DNA from: Bullera alba
Taxonomy: Eukaryota; Basidiomycota; Tremellomycetes; Tremellales; Bulleraceae
Assembly: GCA_001600095.1 (NCBI GenBank)
Contig: BCIX01000001.1
Span: forward strand, 3,249,198 to 3,313,197
DNA length: 64,000 bases
Direction of reading: 5' to 3'
Made by a program: the position numbers and the translations under genes. How positions within the stretch are numbered: the stretch's first letter is position 1; every line of letters starts with the position of its first letter. Shown piece by piece: positions 23,950-35,272 of the stretch. The notes under the pieces are model-generated. The model searched no databases. It saw only the letters and a program-made list of their open reading frames with translations, and had not been told where the DNA came from.

Positions 23950-25538
23950 ATGGCTGAAAGCTCAACATCTGCCCAGCAGGCTCTGCCCACCGGCAACGAG
24001 TCGAAACACATCACTGAAGGTACGTTGATGCACTTGACTTCTTGTGCCTTTCTTGCCTTGCTGGCCTGTCCAGTATTGGCGATCGGTCAGCTGCTCGGCG
24101 TTGTACTGAATCGCTGGATGATTGATTGCTATCGTTTCTGTGGGATATTATGCGACGCGCTGACGCCGACACTCTATAGCCGAAGCATCATTGTACGACC
24201 GTCAAATCAGACTATGGGGTGTCGAGGCTCAAAACCGAATGAGATCGTCGACTGTCTTGGTGCTGTCGCTGCGCTCTTTGGCCCATGAGACCATCAAGAA
24301 TCTGGTGTTAGCTGGTATCGGCACTTTGGTCGTGATGGATGATGATGTTGTGACGGAAGAGGATCTCGGATCTGGATTCTTGTTCAGGGAGGAGGACGGT
24401 GCAGTGGGCAAGAACGTGAGTTGTGACTCCAACGGAACACCTGAAGTATGCTAAGGCGGATGTTGTTCTAGAGGACGGAAGCTGCCGCAGCCCAGATAGA
24501 GTCGCTGAACCCGTTGGTGACGTTGAAGGCGATACCCACCTTGGTACCGTTCACCCAGGGCAGCACAGCTGAAGCTGGTTCAACGACGGAAATGGCTGCT
24601 TTCTTGACGCGCGAAAATGTGGATGTTGTGGTGGCATGTGACATGACGAGGAGTCAGCTGGTAAGTGAAAAGTGGGGTTCCGGAGTTTGTGCTCATCGTC
24701 CGTGTAGGAGCAAATTGATGCGGCTGCCAGACAGGCAGGAAGCATGTTTTACGGCGCCGGGACCTATGGTTTCTATGGCTACGTCTTTGCCAACCTGGGA
24801 GAGAGCTATGAATTCGTTACAACGTGAGCGAAATCTAGGTCGACTTTGAAGTTGAGTTGACGATTTTGCCCTTCCCTCAGGCCAAAGTCGTCCGCGGCGA
24901 ACCCCAATCCGAGCATGGTGAAGAGGAAGCTAGCCTATCCAACCCTAAGCCAAGCCATCGACAAGTCCAATTGGAGTCTTCCGCACGGTGAATCAAGTCG
25001 AGGCGGAAGTCCGTTCAGAGGACTACCGCGAAGCGGTACCAAGGACAAGACGCCCTTGCTGTCCATCGGTCTTTTGGGTGAGTCAATCTCGGACATTGTA
25101 GTCTTCTTCTTTTGCCAAGATCTGACCCTTTCTCAGCGCTATGGGAGTACGAGGCCAGACGGAGGAGGTTGCCGAGAGGTGAAGAGGATCAGTCGCTCGT
25201 GGCGCAACACGCCAAAGATCTGAGAGAAGCTCTTGGCGTGAACGAGAAGGCGTTCAAGGGTCAGCTAGAGGCGGAGGAGGGCGCCATTGTCGAGTAGGTT
25301 TGCAGCTCAGAGATCACATGTCATTCATACGAGCTGATCAAACCGCAGGCACTTGTCGACACACGCCTCGCATCACTTCCCACCGACTCTAGCGGTGCTC
25401 GGAGGACTACTGGCGCAGGACGTCTTGCGTGCGGTCAGCAAGAAAGACATGCCGTTTGCAAACCTCCTCGCTGTGGACACGATGAGCGGGACGGGCAGTG
25501 TAGTCAGATGGGGCATGGCGGATGCCGTGGAGGGATAA
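23950..25538 (+). CDS. AOS1: SUMO-activating enzyme E1 small subunit Aos1
   Basis: Exon 1 is MAESSTSAQQALPTGNESKH. After a long first intron (about 160 nt, unusual here) comes EASLYDRQIRLWGVEAQNRM, the classic Aos1/Uba start. Then STVLVLSLRSLAHETIKNLV, GIGTLVVMDDDVVTEEDLG, NLGESYEFVTT and RWGMADAVEG at the end. The family forms the adenylation half of the heterodimeric SUMO E1 with Uba2; it lacks the catalytic Cys, as here. The usual glycine-rich G-x-x-x-x nucleotide loop reads LSLRSLAHE instead of the common G-G-L-G form, which is odd for Aos1 and worth noting. The stop is TAA 25536-25538. It converges with MED31. Confidence 0.94.
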
Positions 25539-25707
25539 TGCATAAAAGACGCATATGCCGTTTGATCGGACAGCTTCTGCGACGATCTGACCATCTCCAC
25601 GCGATAGATTCTGGACGTCTACCTAGCTAGCCTCGCCGCTATGGCATCAGAACACATTGTAGCGCTTGCATGATACCGATCCTGTGTCAGCGTCGGACCG
25701 CCAGAGA

Positions 25708-26346
25708 TTATGAGCTCGCGATTGGCTTTGGTGCATCGTCCTCGTTCTCGACCTTGGGCTCTGGATGCTTGGCAGTGCGCCTAGAGATGTCCTGATGAGC
25801 GAGTATTCTGAAGTCGCTCGAAAGTCATCTTCCTCACCAGGTCTCATGATGTCTTTGGCCGACTCGCATGAGCTCTTGGACAAAGACCATATCACCAAGT
25901 CTTCCTCTGAACAGCTCTTGCTGGACCAAAGTGAGGTAGACCAAACATGTCGGGTATCTGGCCTCCACCATCAGCATGCGCTCATAGGTCCCATCGACAA
26001 CTAGGGACCACTTACACGATGAACCGGACGTATTCTGGAGAACGCCAGTATTCCAAGTATTTGAAGTAATTCAGCATCTCAGGCTTGTCCAGCAATCCCT
26101 GGGTCCATAGTTCTCGGAGGTACAGCGGATTCGCTAGACATTGCACAAACTAGACAAAGTCAAGTTGAGTAAGCACTTTGACGGAGTCCAGCTGGGTTCG
26201 ACCATGGAGTCTTGAGGAACAGCTGGACTCACCTCCAATTCCGACTGGAATCTGATTAGATTTGCCCGTCGTTCGGGCGAGCGAGTGGGTATACTGCCAT
26301 CAGGAAGTGGAGGCAGCGGAAGCAGTGGCTCTGGTGCCAGCTCCAT
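25708..26346 (-). CDS. MED31: Mediator complex subunit Med31 (Soh1)
   Basis: The ATG at 26346 reads [20 protein letters not shown], then [12 protein letters not shown], and exon 2 [40 protein letters not shown]. Exon 3 gives [20 protein letters not shown]. This is the nearly invariant Med31 fold (FVQCLANP, YLxYW, YPxCL). The last intron (GTGAGG to CTAG) adds [19 protein letters not shown]; without it a TGA would follow immediately. Med31 belongs to the Mediator middle module that links activators to RNA polymerase II. It is divergently arranged with YTM1. Confidence 0.95.
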
Positions 26347-26609
26347 TGCCCATGAGTGGATGCATGCAAGAGTCTCGGCCAATTCGACGTTCTCTTGAGC
26401 ACTCGGCCAAGCACCTGCTCCGTGGGTACGTTTCCCACGGTGTGTTTCCTCCTGCCGTGCCTGAATCTGAAGACGGTTGAAATTTCAGAATCTGCGCTGT
26501 CCACCGGGCAACCACCGAGTCACTATCAGTCACTGTTGACCGATAGAGCCATACATCACCACAAATCAGCATCCTGGCTGTTGAATCCAGCACTTTCTCC
26601 CTGGCCAAG

Positions 26610-28251
26610 ATGTCCGCCGATCAAGATATGCCCCTGGCCTCGAGCTCTTCAGCCCCACAGACCGGCGGCCTGAAGCAACTCCCAATCTCGCTCTTCACTC
26701 GCTCGCATCCTGATCAAATACCCTCATCGACCTATTTCCTACCGTCGAACTGGAGGCGATATCAGCTATCCGAGCTCATCAACAAGGTCCTCAAGACTCC
26801 TCAGCCCGTTCCGTTTGACTTTCTGATCAACGGTGAAGTCCTGCGAGGCAGTCTTGAGGCATGGTCAAAGCTCAACCGAGGAGGTGATGAGGAGGGAACG
26901 ATAGAGGTGGAATACGTTAGAAGTGTCATGCCGCCCGAGGAGGTCGGTAGGGTGGAGATGGAGGACTGGGTGTCGGGTCTGAGCCTTGCACGATCAGGGT
27001 GAGTGAATGGATGCAGATTCTTGATATGGGCGAATGTACCATGCGGAATGCTTACTGATATCCACATAGGCATATCCTAATGTCGTCGTACTTGTCTCAC
27101 CTGCAGATTCTCCCTTCTTCGCTATCGACCTCGGCATCTTCATCGGCTCTGTACACGCTACCCCTCCCCGACTCGCTCGGTGCTACAAGTTGCGCATGGC
27201 TTTCGCCGTCGACTGTCACCTCGGACATTCTTGTCGCTGCCGGTGGTGTCGACAGAGCCGTGCATGTCTTCTCAATTCCATCCCTCGAGCCCGACATCGC
27301 TGCTTCGGAGAATGGAAAAGGTAGAGAAGTGTACACTCTCATGGGCCACACCGGTCCTATCTCATCTATCGCTTGTAACAGGAATGGGAAAGAGATCGTC
27401 TCCGCTAGCTGGGACGGTAACCTAAACCTCTACTCGATTCCCGATGAAGAGCCGACCGAGCACGACTATCCTGCCGACCCAACGAGTTATTTGACCGGAC
27501 AGAAGAAGAGGAGAAAGATGAACGAGCAGAGAGGACCTATCGAGGGTCTGACCGACGGAGACATCGGAGAGGCAGGATGGAGAAGGGGACCATCCGGCGT
27601 CATGAGAGGCCACAAAGGTCGGATCGGTGGTGTAGTGTGGGACAAGACAGAGTCGGGCAGAGTTTGGACCGCTGGGTGGGACGGCAGTGTTCGAGGTTGG
27701 GACCTAGACATGGGAGCGTGTGCCGTTGAGAGGGTGAGTGTCAAGTGTTGCCCGTCTTTGGGTGTTCGCTGATAACTGGTTCAGCAAGGACCTATGGACA
27801 AAAGCATGCTGTGCATAGATCAATGGAGTGCCAATGGGACGCTGGCTACGGGTAGCATGGATCGAACGGTTTCTCTCTGGGATACAAGAGATGGTGCGTA
27901 TTGACATTTGCCGGATGAGGGCTCAAACTGATCGCTCTTGCAGCTACCTCTCTCATCTCCTTGTCATTACCGACCACTTCGCCTGTTGCCGCTTTGACGT
28001 GTCACAGCAAGTCGCAGTTCACCCTCGCCGCGGCCACGTACGCTGGTACCATCCAGATTTGGGATATCAGATCGCCCAAGCACGCTCTGTTCTCGGTCTC
28101 CAAACGGGGCAAGGCGGGTGAGGGCAGGAAGTTCAATGACAAGGGCAAGGTGTTCGGAGAGAGACTCTTAGCGATGGACTGGGACGGAGAGATGATTGTT
28201 GCAGGTGGAGAAGACGGTGAGGTTGGAGTATGGCGAGCCAGAGGCGAGTAG
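26610..28251 (+). CDS. YTM1: Ribosome biogenesis protein Ytm1/WDR12
   Basis: The N-terminal NLE domain reads LPISLFTRSHPDQIPSSTYF and SELINKVLKTPQPVPFDFLI. A seven-bladed WD40 propeller follows, e.g. SDILVAAGGVDRAVHVFS, GHTGPISSIACNRNGKEIVS, GHKGRIGGVVWDKTESGRVW, NGTLATGSMDRTVSLWD and GEMIVAGGEDGEVGVWRARG. Ytm1 binds Erb1 and Nop7 and is pulled off pre-60S particles by the AAA ATPase Rea1 through its NLE domain. Five exons are visible, the first intron at about 27000-27069. The stop is TAG 28249-28251. Confidence 0.96.
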
Positions 28252-28841
28252 GTACGGATAGCCCCGCATCTGGAACATGCATGTAGCAGACAGTCTGTCC
28301 TGAACGTTTGACTGTGCGACGGAGCACGATGACCATGGGTGCGTGACTGATACGAGCTTTGGATATGACGTGGCATTGATTCCGTCCCTCGCCTCACTGA
28401 ATTTTCTTGAACCGTGAAACCGCCTTCGCCTGTACTCTTGCTTTTGCTTCTTCACCTCGATCTCGGCGTCAAGTCAACCAAACAGTGAGTGATGCCTCCC
28501 CCTCTCTGCTCAGGACGCTTGCCCTGGTCTTGCATGATGATCATTGATGACGAGACTTAATCTCGTCCAACGTCTCATCTTCTCAATGGTCCTTTTCTCT
28601 TCCTTCCCGGCGGTTGGGGTCGACCTCGTCTTGAGGTTGAGCTCAAGCGCTGGTGGAGAATCAGAGGAGGATTGGATCCGAGTCATGGTGGGATGAAGGA
28701 CTTGCAGACACTCATATCTAGTTTGGCGACTTTTCTATCTGATCAGACCAGGGCACAGCGTCAATATCCTTGTGGAGGGAATTCCAACGCTGACAATGTC
28801 CTCAGGTTCCCGTCTCCTTCTTCTTCTGGTGCTACTTGGCA
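28252..28841. other. Intergenic stretch between YTM1 and TSR4
   Basis: No supported protein gene. A C-box-like ATGATGA near 28534 has no matching D box, so no snoRNA is called. It probably contains the TSR4 promoter and a 5' UTR intron. Confidence 0.4.
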
Positions 28842-30267
28842 ATGTCGCCTTCTTCACCTGCTGGTTCTTCGTCTTCTCTTCCATCATCCAATGCATTGTT
28901 AGCTATACCAGACGGACCCATTCCGAGTGGTCATTCAGACCGTACCTCGCATTGTATCTCCCTTATCGGAGGATACCCCACATTCCCTGCGCTACCCGCT
29001 GCGTCAAAAGCGCCTGAATCAATCCGATGCGGTGTCTGTCATGAGGCGATCCCACTCCTTGCCCAGGTGTACTGTCCTCCCGAGTCTGGGGAGAACGACA
29101 GGACGGTCTATGTCTGGGCATGTCCTAAGTCCAGTTGCCAGCGTCGTGACGGAAGGTGCGTTTGCTGATCGCGCCAAATACGGAGCAGGTACTGACTAGT
29201 CGTGTGATCAGTGTCCGAGCCTTCAGAGCTTCTGCTAGAAATGAGGAATACATGAAGGATGTGGCAGAGAAGCGGGCTGCGGCGGAGAAGCTTGCAGCGG
29301 AGGAACGAGAGAAGGCAAAGAAGAACCCGTTCACTGTGAGGCTATCATCCTGCACGATCCAGGCTTGTACTTACAGTTGCAGATGGGCTCCACGTCCAAT
29401 GGCTCGTCGCTGTTCGGTTCAGCGCAGCCTTTATTCGGCGCCGCTCCGGATGTCAGCGCAAATCCCTTCAGCGCTCCGAATGCACCCTCCGCAGTACCAG
29501 ATATATCCATGCTGTCGATCAACCCCACCGAATCGACGACTATGAATCTCACTACCCTTGCTCCGCCCCTACCCGCCTACCAGCCGCCTCAGTACATCAG
29601 CACGATCGACGAATATCTCCCGGAGCCCGATGACGACGAGTACGACATGGACGATGACGAGGATGGCGAGCAGACGGCCGAGCAGAAAGCTGCCGAGTTT
29701 GCCGATCCACGATGGGAGCAACTCCTATCACCGCATTTGGACGAGGTGTTCGAGCGGTTCGTCAAGCGGATCCAAGGGGCCGAAGATGCCGCAAGCCAGG
29801 TATTACGATACGACTTCGGCGGTGTACCTTTGCCATACTCTTCGAAATCGCCCCTTTATCACAAAATTTTCCCAGGAGCACCAACAAAGCGGACTCCCGA
29901 CGACGAAGAAGAGCCGGATTTTGCAGAGTATTACTCGACAAAGGCCATTCCCCCATGCGGACAATGTGGAGGAGGAAGGATCTTCGAGTTGCAACTCGTC
30001 CCTTCGCTCATCAGCCAGCTTCAGCCAGAAAGCCTGACGACGACCGGCGATATCGCAAAGAAGAGCTCAGGAAAGCAGACGGAAGAAGAGAGGAAGAAAG
30101 AGTTGGCAAAGATTGCAGCGGCGTTGCGAGACGGAGGCGGTGATGCTGTTGGTGAGATGGAATGGGGAAGTATAGTGGTTTTCGGTTGCGAGAACGACTG
30201 CGTTGGCTTTGCAGAGGAATGGGTCGGAGTCGAGTGGGAGGGAAAACTTGCCGGCGAGTCGAGCTAG
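28842..30267 (+). CDS. TSR4: Tsr4/PDCD2-like chaperone of ribosomal protein Rps2
   Basis: The start at 28842 is MSPSSPAGSSSSLPSSNALL, followed by the PDCD2 N-terminal block SLIGGYPTFPALPAASKAPE and a zinc-binding IRCGVCHEAIPLLAQVYCP. A second cysteine-containing segment reads VYVWACPKSSCQRRDGR. After basic and acidic linkers comes the PDCD2 C-terminal domain: SPHLDEVFERFVKRIQGAED, QVLRYDFGGVPLPYSSKS, IPPCGQCGGGRIFELQLVP and SIVVFGCENDC. The yeast relative Tsr4 is a dedicated chaperone for Rps2 and is needed for 40S maturation. Three exons; TAG at 30265-30267. The acidic DDDEYDMDDDEDGEQ patch is typical of this family in fungi. Confidence 0.93.
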
Positions 30268-30419
30268 TGAAGAGCTGCCCAGGTTTTTACAGGCTTCACG
30301 TTACATGCACGAATATCACGGACGTGCTCAGACTAATCATACCGCATGCAGTAGACACCATATGAGTGCACAACAATGGATGTTCACAGTTGCAGGCAAC
30401 CTTTGCATCGAGATTTCAG

Positions 30420-31918
30420 CTAGGATTTGGAGAAATCCTTCAGTCCCCAAAGCGCTATCCGCCTGTCCTTGCTCCCACTGACCAGCCATCGGTCTCGTGT
30501 GGGGATACCCGACAGACTGCCCGCGATGCCGTCCACGTCATCGTCTTCGTCTTCATCATCGTCGCCTATGGTACTGGCGCCTAGCTCGATGGTGCTGGTA
30601 GCCCTGTCGTTCTCCTGTCCCGATGACGCACCAGATGGAAGATTGCCAAATGCCAGAACGTGAACTGTTTCTCTGTGATACGACAGCGTGCCTAGAGGCT
30701 TGAGAGACGCTGCCGAGAAAAGGCGGACCCTACGCGCGAACATCGATGAGCGACCGTCGTGGAGAATGACGACGTTACTCACTTGCCGTCCCATCCACCT
30801 ACTGCAACAACCGACCCATCAGCCGAAATGGCTATAGAGGCATTACCGATCTGTCCCGTGCTGAAGTGTTTCGTCGAGCTACTTCCACTGCCACTTGGTA
30901 TGGGGTTCTGGCGTAGATCATACCGCACCACATGGTGATCTGCCGATACGGTGAATGCGCGGGACAAGTCATTCGCCACGGCCATTGCCATGACTGGCGG
31001 TGATGAGCAATACAATCTGACCAGAAGCAGAAACGAGCTCGCTTACTGGCTTCGTTATGACCTTTGGCATCCCATATCTTGCTCCACGCGTTTGTCTCCT
31101 CCATCCGCCCCTCGGATGGCTGTGTCCAAAGATCTCCTGCCATCGTTGTGCCGGCCCCACGCCTGCCTTGTAGCTGCCATACCTCCACTCTCCCATCTTC
31201 GAATCCCATGACCAGCTTCAGCTGCTCGTCGTCGATATCAAGATGAAGGGCCATGATGAGTCCCTTTCGACCTTCTGCCGGCTTGCCCGATGTTTCATCT
31301 TGATAAGGCAAGTTTTTGCCTTTGGGCTTGTAGTTTATCGATGTGTGGAGACGCTTCATCGAGGGCAGGTGATATATGTCTGCGATTTCTGAGTCCAGAA
31401 TGCCCGGAACCGCAATCAATGCCTCCTTAGATTTTCCTTTTCCCTTGCCATTACTACTGCCTGCCGCCGTGTCTGCTTGTTGACTTGGTATAGGGCATAG
31501 TGAGAATCGACAAAAGTTGAGCGAGTTCGTGTCTAGGGAGTAAGATATCTCAGGACCAATTGTGCTAGGACCGGACGAGCCCATCGAGGTTGCAGGAAGG
31601 TGTAAACGTTCGTAGATGTGTAGTTTATTATCTCGTCCATGGCTTCGACATGGTCAGCTATCTGCCGGGTTCGAAGCAGACCATTAGCTGGGACACACCT
31701 CACCTGATGAGCTGGCCATCCCATTCCTCCACTCCAAGCACGCCCCCTTCATGCGCCTTCCATATCCGTGTCGGCCGGCGTGTGCTCAGGTTGACGTTGG
31801 AAACGAAGCCATCCTGATCTCCAGCGTAGAGTACTGTGTTGGGGGGGTTGAAAGACACGCAGGCCAGTGGCGCCGAGTGATGTCGTAGGATGTGGAAGGG
31901 TATTGGTGCGGCTGACAT
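30420..31918 (-). CDS. ASA1: Asa1-like WD40 subunit of the ASTRA complex
   Basis: The ATG at 31918 begins MSAAPIPFHILRHHSAPLAC. WD40 blades follow: SFNPPNTVLYAGDQDGFVSN, RIWKAHEGGVLGVEEWDGQL, SHGRDNKLHIYERLHLP, MALHLDIDDEQLKLVMGFED, VMAMAVANDLSRAFTVSADH, IAISADGSVVAVGGWDGK and RDRWLVSGSKDRRIALWGL, ending in KDFSKS. This is the order seen in fungal Asa1 (GNB1L-like) with a long hydrophilic insert after blade 3. Asa1 helps the Tra1/PIKK chaperone machinery (Tel2-Tti1-Tti2, ASTRA). It shares a divergent promoter with CDC123 and converges with TSR4. Confidence 0.9.
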
Positions 31919-32016
31919 ACCTGATTTGAGTGTCACAAGCCGGAGTCACTTGTGAGGTGCGACCTTGTAGCGTCTTGGAACATGCACCTCACCTCCTCCT
32001 TGCCTCCTCCTCAAGG

Positions 32017-32040
32017 CTCAGGCCTCAGGCCTCAGGCCTC
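32017..32040. repeat. Seven-bp tandem repeat in the ASA1/CDC123 promoter
   Basis: The unit CTCAGGC is repeated head to tail about 3.5 times, with a decayed copy (CTCAACC) after it. It lies in the divergent promoter, about 100 bp from ASA1. It could be a slippage product or a multimerised site; function unknown. Confidence 0.8.
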
Positions 32041-32186
32041 AACCTGAAACACCGACATTGGCTGCAAACAATTTGATCCCGTCGTTTCGGATCTTTGGAG
32101 TCGCAGCCAGCTAAAATGTCCGTTCACCAGCTCTGTCAACAGACTTTGTTGTTGCTGCCAGCTTGTTCACCTATCTCTTGGCCGGC

Positions 32187-33592
32187 ATGCCGATCCCCAC
32201 GCCCAAGCCGGTCGAGTCCAGCCTCTTTCCCACTCTCACTCACGAGCAAATTGACGCTACGAGGACATCATCATGGCACGAAACATTTCGTGAGGTCACC
32301 ACGCCATGCACCCTTGTCGATCTGGGAGCGCTAGGAGAGGACGAAGAGTTCATCAGAGTGAGTTCAAGCCGATCATAAGGCTTGAGATCACTGATGTGAG
32401 CCTTTGAATAGTGGCTAGACGCCGACTCAATATTCCTGCCTGAAGGCAGCCAGTTCCCAGATCTGCCGCAGAATGGAGAACCAGGTCCCTCGACCCGAGA
32501 GTCCAGATCCAGATCCTCGTCTACTTCCTCATCGGCAACAGAATCGTCGGATAGCTCGAGTGTTCCACCAGTCTATAGACTCCCCAGACTGAACGACGCC
32601 ATCCGGAATGCGATCAAGAAACATGGAGGTGCTGTGTTTCCAAAGCTAAACTGGACCGCGCCTAAGGTGAGCTCAAGAATCATCAATCACCTGCGGCGGA
32701 TTCGAGCTCATTCATATGACATTAGGACGCTGCTTTCATCCTCCCGCAAACTGCCAATGGACCGTTACACTGTACTTCCCCAGCGGATGTCTATCTCTTG
32801 ATCAAGTCCAGCGATTTCATATCCCATTCCGTTGACCCAGAGAGGGCGTACGCATTCGGTGATGACACATCGTTCCCGGCTGAGGAACTCCTTGATGCAA
32901 CTGCGTCCTCAGAGTCAAATCTGAAGCAGAGCCCGAAGCTCGAACTTGTGCTCAAGCAGCATGTGCAAATAGTGCCATCTAGAGAGCTCCGGTGTTTTGT
33001 GCGCAGTAACATCTTGCTGGGTAAGTTCGCCTGCTCATTAACTTCGAACGTCCATGACTGACAGTATGTCAGGAATTTGCCAGCGCGATAACAACTTCTA
33101 CGATCATCTGCAGAAGCCAGAAGCGCAGGAGTCGATTCGCGACAATGTCAAGGCGTTCTGGGAAGATGAGATACGGGATCATCACCAGGCTCTAGGGCGG
33201 AACTGTAAGTGTTTGGCCAGCTTATGTGAGAGAGATCTGACCTTGTGTCAGATGTCTTTGACCTACACCTCGACTCCTCACTCGAAGACGCTCAAATTAT
33301 CGATATCAATCCCTACCGAGGCTCCACGGATCCCTTGCTGTTCACCTATCCGGAGCTGCTATTCATTCTGGAACAAGCTCAGCAGCCAATATATTCGGAC
33401 TCTACAGCAGAGAGGCCCCGCCTGCCTATACTCAAGGTGATCGACAGCGCCAGTCATCCAGAGGCAACTCGGCCCGCACCGACGTTTGGCGGAAACATGA
33501 TGCCTCTAGAGATGATCGAGATGAGCCAGGGAAGGAGTATGGAGGAGTTCCGAGAGGTCTGGGAGGAGGCTGTGACCCGGGGCATGGCATGA
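32187..33592 (+). CDS. CDC123: Cdc123-like eIF2 assembly factor
   Basis: The start MPIPTPKPVESSLFPTLTHE leads into QIDATRTSSWHETFREVTTP. Later exons give WLDADSIFLPEGSQFPDLPQ, RLNDAIRNAIKKHGGAVFPK, the LNWTAPKDAAFIL box, DVYLLIKSSDF, LKQHVQIVPSRELRCFVRSN, GICQRDNNFYDHLQ and IIDINPYRGSTDPLLFTYPE. These blocks are characteristic of D123 proteins, an ATP-grasp-like fold that promotes joining of eIF2 gamma to the other eIF2 subunits and therefore translation initiation. An out-of-frame ATG at 32116 opens an overlapping upstream frame. The ATG at 32187 is chosen because the family N-terminus begins close to the FPxLTxEQI motif. The stop is TGA 33590-33592. Confidence 0.93.
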
Positions 33593-33727
33593 GCTTGGGA
33601 CCAACAGGTAGGTCCGACGTTGAAGCTTGGCGTCAAATCAGTATACTCATACTGTACATGCTATAGTACAAACTGCAGGTTATGTCACAGTGTCATCTCA
33701 TCATATCTCGTTCACTTCTCTTCGATC

Positions 33728-34153
33728 TCACATCTCTTCGTTCATCGAGTTCTGCTTCCTGCACGATGTCAGCAAACTTCGTCACAATCTGACACCGGAC
33801 ACTTACTTGTAGTCGCTCTCGGTGATGGAGTCTTTTCGGAACGTCTTTGGGGAAGGCAGAGCTGGGAGGAAAGCTGGCTGTCCGTCGGACGGGTGCACCG
33901 CAGATAAGTTGAGCGAGTTGCTGGGCGTCACGGTCTGTTTTCTATGGGAGATGTCGATCAGCAGGCTGCGGTGCACGGCTCTTGGAAAGAGCGGGATGCT
34001 TACTTGTTCTCAGCGGCAGGCTTCGAGGGGGGTGCCCCCATGATCATCATAGCTTGGCTAGGCTTGGCGGGCGGTGCTGCCATGATCATCATTGCTTGGT
34101 TAGTGGCTGTATCAGTCTTGACTCAACTACTCACAAGAGTTGGCAGCTGACAT
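33728..34153 (-). CDS. Small 91-residue orphan protein with a duplicated MMIM-x-APP-x-KP motif
   Basis: Four exons. Exon 1 reads MSAANSS across a GTGAGT intron. The next exon gives MMIMAAPPAKPSQA and MMIMGAPPSKPAAENK, an internal duplication of about 14 residues that is also visible as repeated DNA (TGATCATCAT followed by GCTTGG, twice). Then come TVTPSNSLNLSAVHPSDGQP, AFLPALPSPKTFRKDSITES and a last exon DYKKQNSMNEEM ending TGA 33728-33730. All three splice junctions keep the frame. No signal peptide or membrane segment is visible. The protein is Pro/Ser/Met-rich and probably disordered, with SPK- and RKDS-type potential phosphorylation sites. No family recognised. Confidence 0.62.
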
Positions 34154-34635
34154 AACGATAAACTGGTCTGACTTTGCTCTGATGTTAGTCTAAGAAAGCT
34201 GATACGAGTATGGTAATCTGACGATTGCACTGTTATCTGATCACCATCTTTATACCCGCTCGCCTATCGACTGTCGAAACCCGAGGAGGGAGCAAAACGT
34301 TAAGGTTGGAGCAGATCGTGAAAGGAGGATCGACGGATTGCCAGGAGGGGACAAAACCCTTTCAGCCCACTCGGGCTAGTGATCAAGGTCGAATGGATGG
34401 GATCTGCCCTTTCACCCCACTGATCCCTCGCATCGTCCTACACTGCCTCCGAGATGAGGCTACAGATGGTCACCAGCGATCTCTAGAACGTTCCCCGAGG
34501 CTAGGAGCTGACCCCCAGATGATCTTCACAGTGTTGGCGGTCCTACATTGCATATTGCATACATGCGGTATTGACATACGATGACAGACATGGTAGCGAC
34601 AGACTGCCTTCCGCATTCCTGGCTACAAATAGACT
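34154..34635. other. Intergenic stretch upstream of the MMIM orphan
   Basis: No supported gene. It carries the orphan's promoter (minus strand) and the 3' end of the stress gene. Several AGGAGGG/GGAGG strings occur near 34280-34360, reminiscent of stress-response elements, but they are not exact. Confidence 0.4.
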
Positions 34636-35272
34636 TTAGGATCGAGTGCCGGAGTTGTGACCTCCGAGAGCGTCGACCACGGCGTCTTTCGCACCGACGA
34701 TGGCATCGCCAACCTGCTCGACCAGACCCTTGCCCTCGGCCTTGGCTTCTGAGTGATGGCCAGGAGTGACGGTGTCTCGCGCTTCCTGGCTCTTGGACTT
34801 GTCAGGCTGGACGTACGACAGGCCTCTACCACACTCATATCAGTACGCTATCAAGAATTGCATGACAGGGCTGTGCTCACTGATCGACCTTGTTCTGGAT
34901 CACCTCTCCGGTGGTCTGCTCGCCAGAAGGCTTGAAAGCGTCCAAATCGCCCTGTCGGCCGGTGTCGTGGGTGATGCTGTGGTCTTTATTGCCATCGGTG
35001 ATGTGGTCTCGGGTCTTCTCTTGACTGGGGATGTATGAGGCGACACTATAACAATAGGTAAGCCTCAATACCATTCATAGCGACATCGGCGACGACCTAC
35101 GTGTCGAGAGCGCCCTTGGTGTCGTCCTTGGCCTCCTGCTTGTCCGACTTCAATGCGTCTGGAACGAGCTTAGATCGGGCTAGGGATAAGCGATCAGCTG
35201 AGCGAGAGAGGCATAGCCCAATCATGAAAGCTGTTACTCACCTGCGTCACCGTTGTCTTGTCGAAGATCCAT
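34636..35272 (-). CDS. LEA/Hsp12-like hydrophilic stress protein
   Basis: The start MDLRQDNGDARSKLVPDALK is followed by SDKQEAKDDTKGALDTVASY, IPSQEKTRDHITDGNKDHS, GEVIQNKVDQGLSYVQPDKS and VEQVGDAIVGAKDAVVDALG, ending HNSGTRS at TAA 34636-34638. It is about 150 residues, rich in Lys, Asp, Gly, Ser and Ala, with no Cys or Trp, and made of amphipathic helical repeats with short glycine breaks. That fits Hsp12/LEA-type proteins, which stabilise membranes and proteins during heat, drought and osmotic stress. Four exons. A textbook TATA box lies about 90 bp upstream, unusual for this window and consistent with strong inducible expression. The exact family is inferred from composition, not from a diagnostic motif. 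Confidence 0.72.

Noticed and set aside
28525..28620. C-box-like ATGATGA as a possible C/D snoRNA
   Set aside because: No D box (CTGA) at a suitable distance and no flanking terminal stem.
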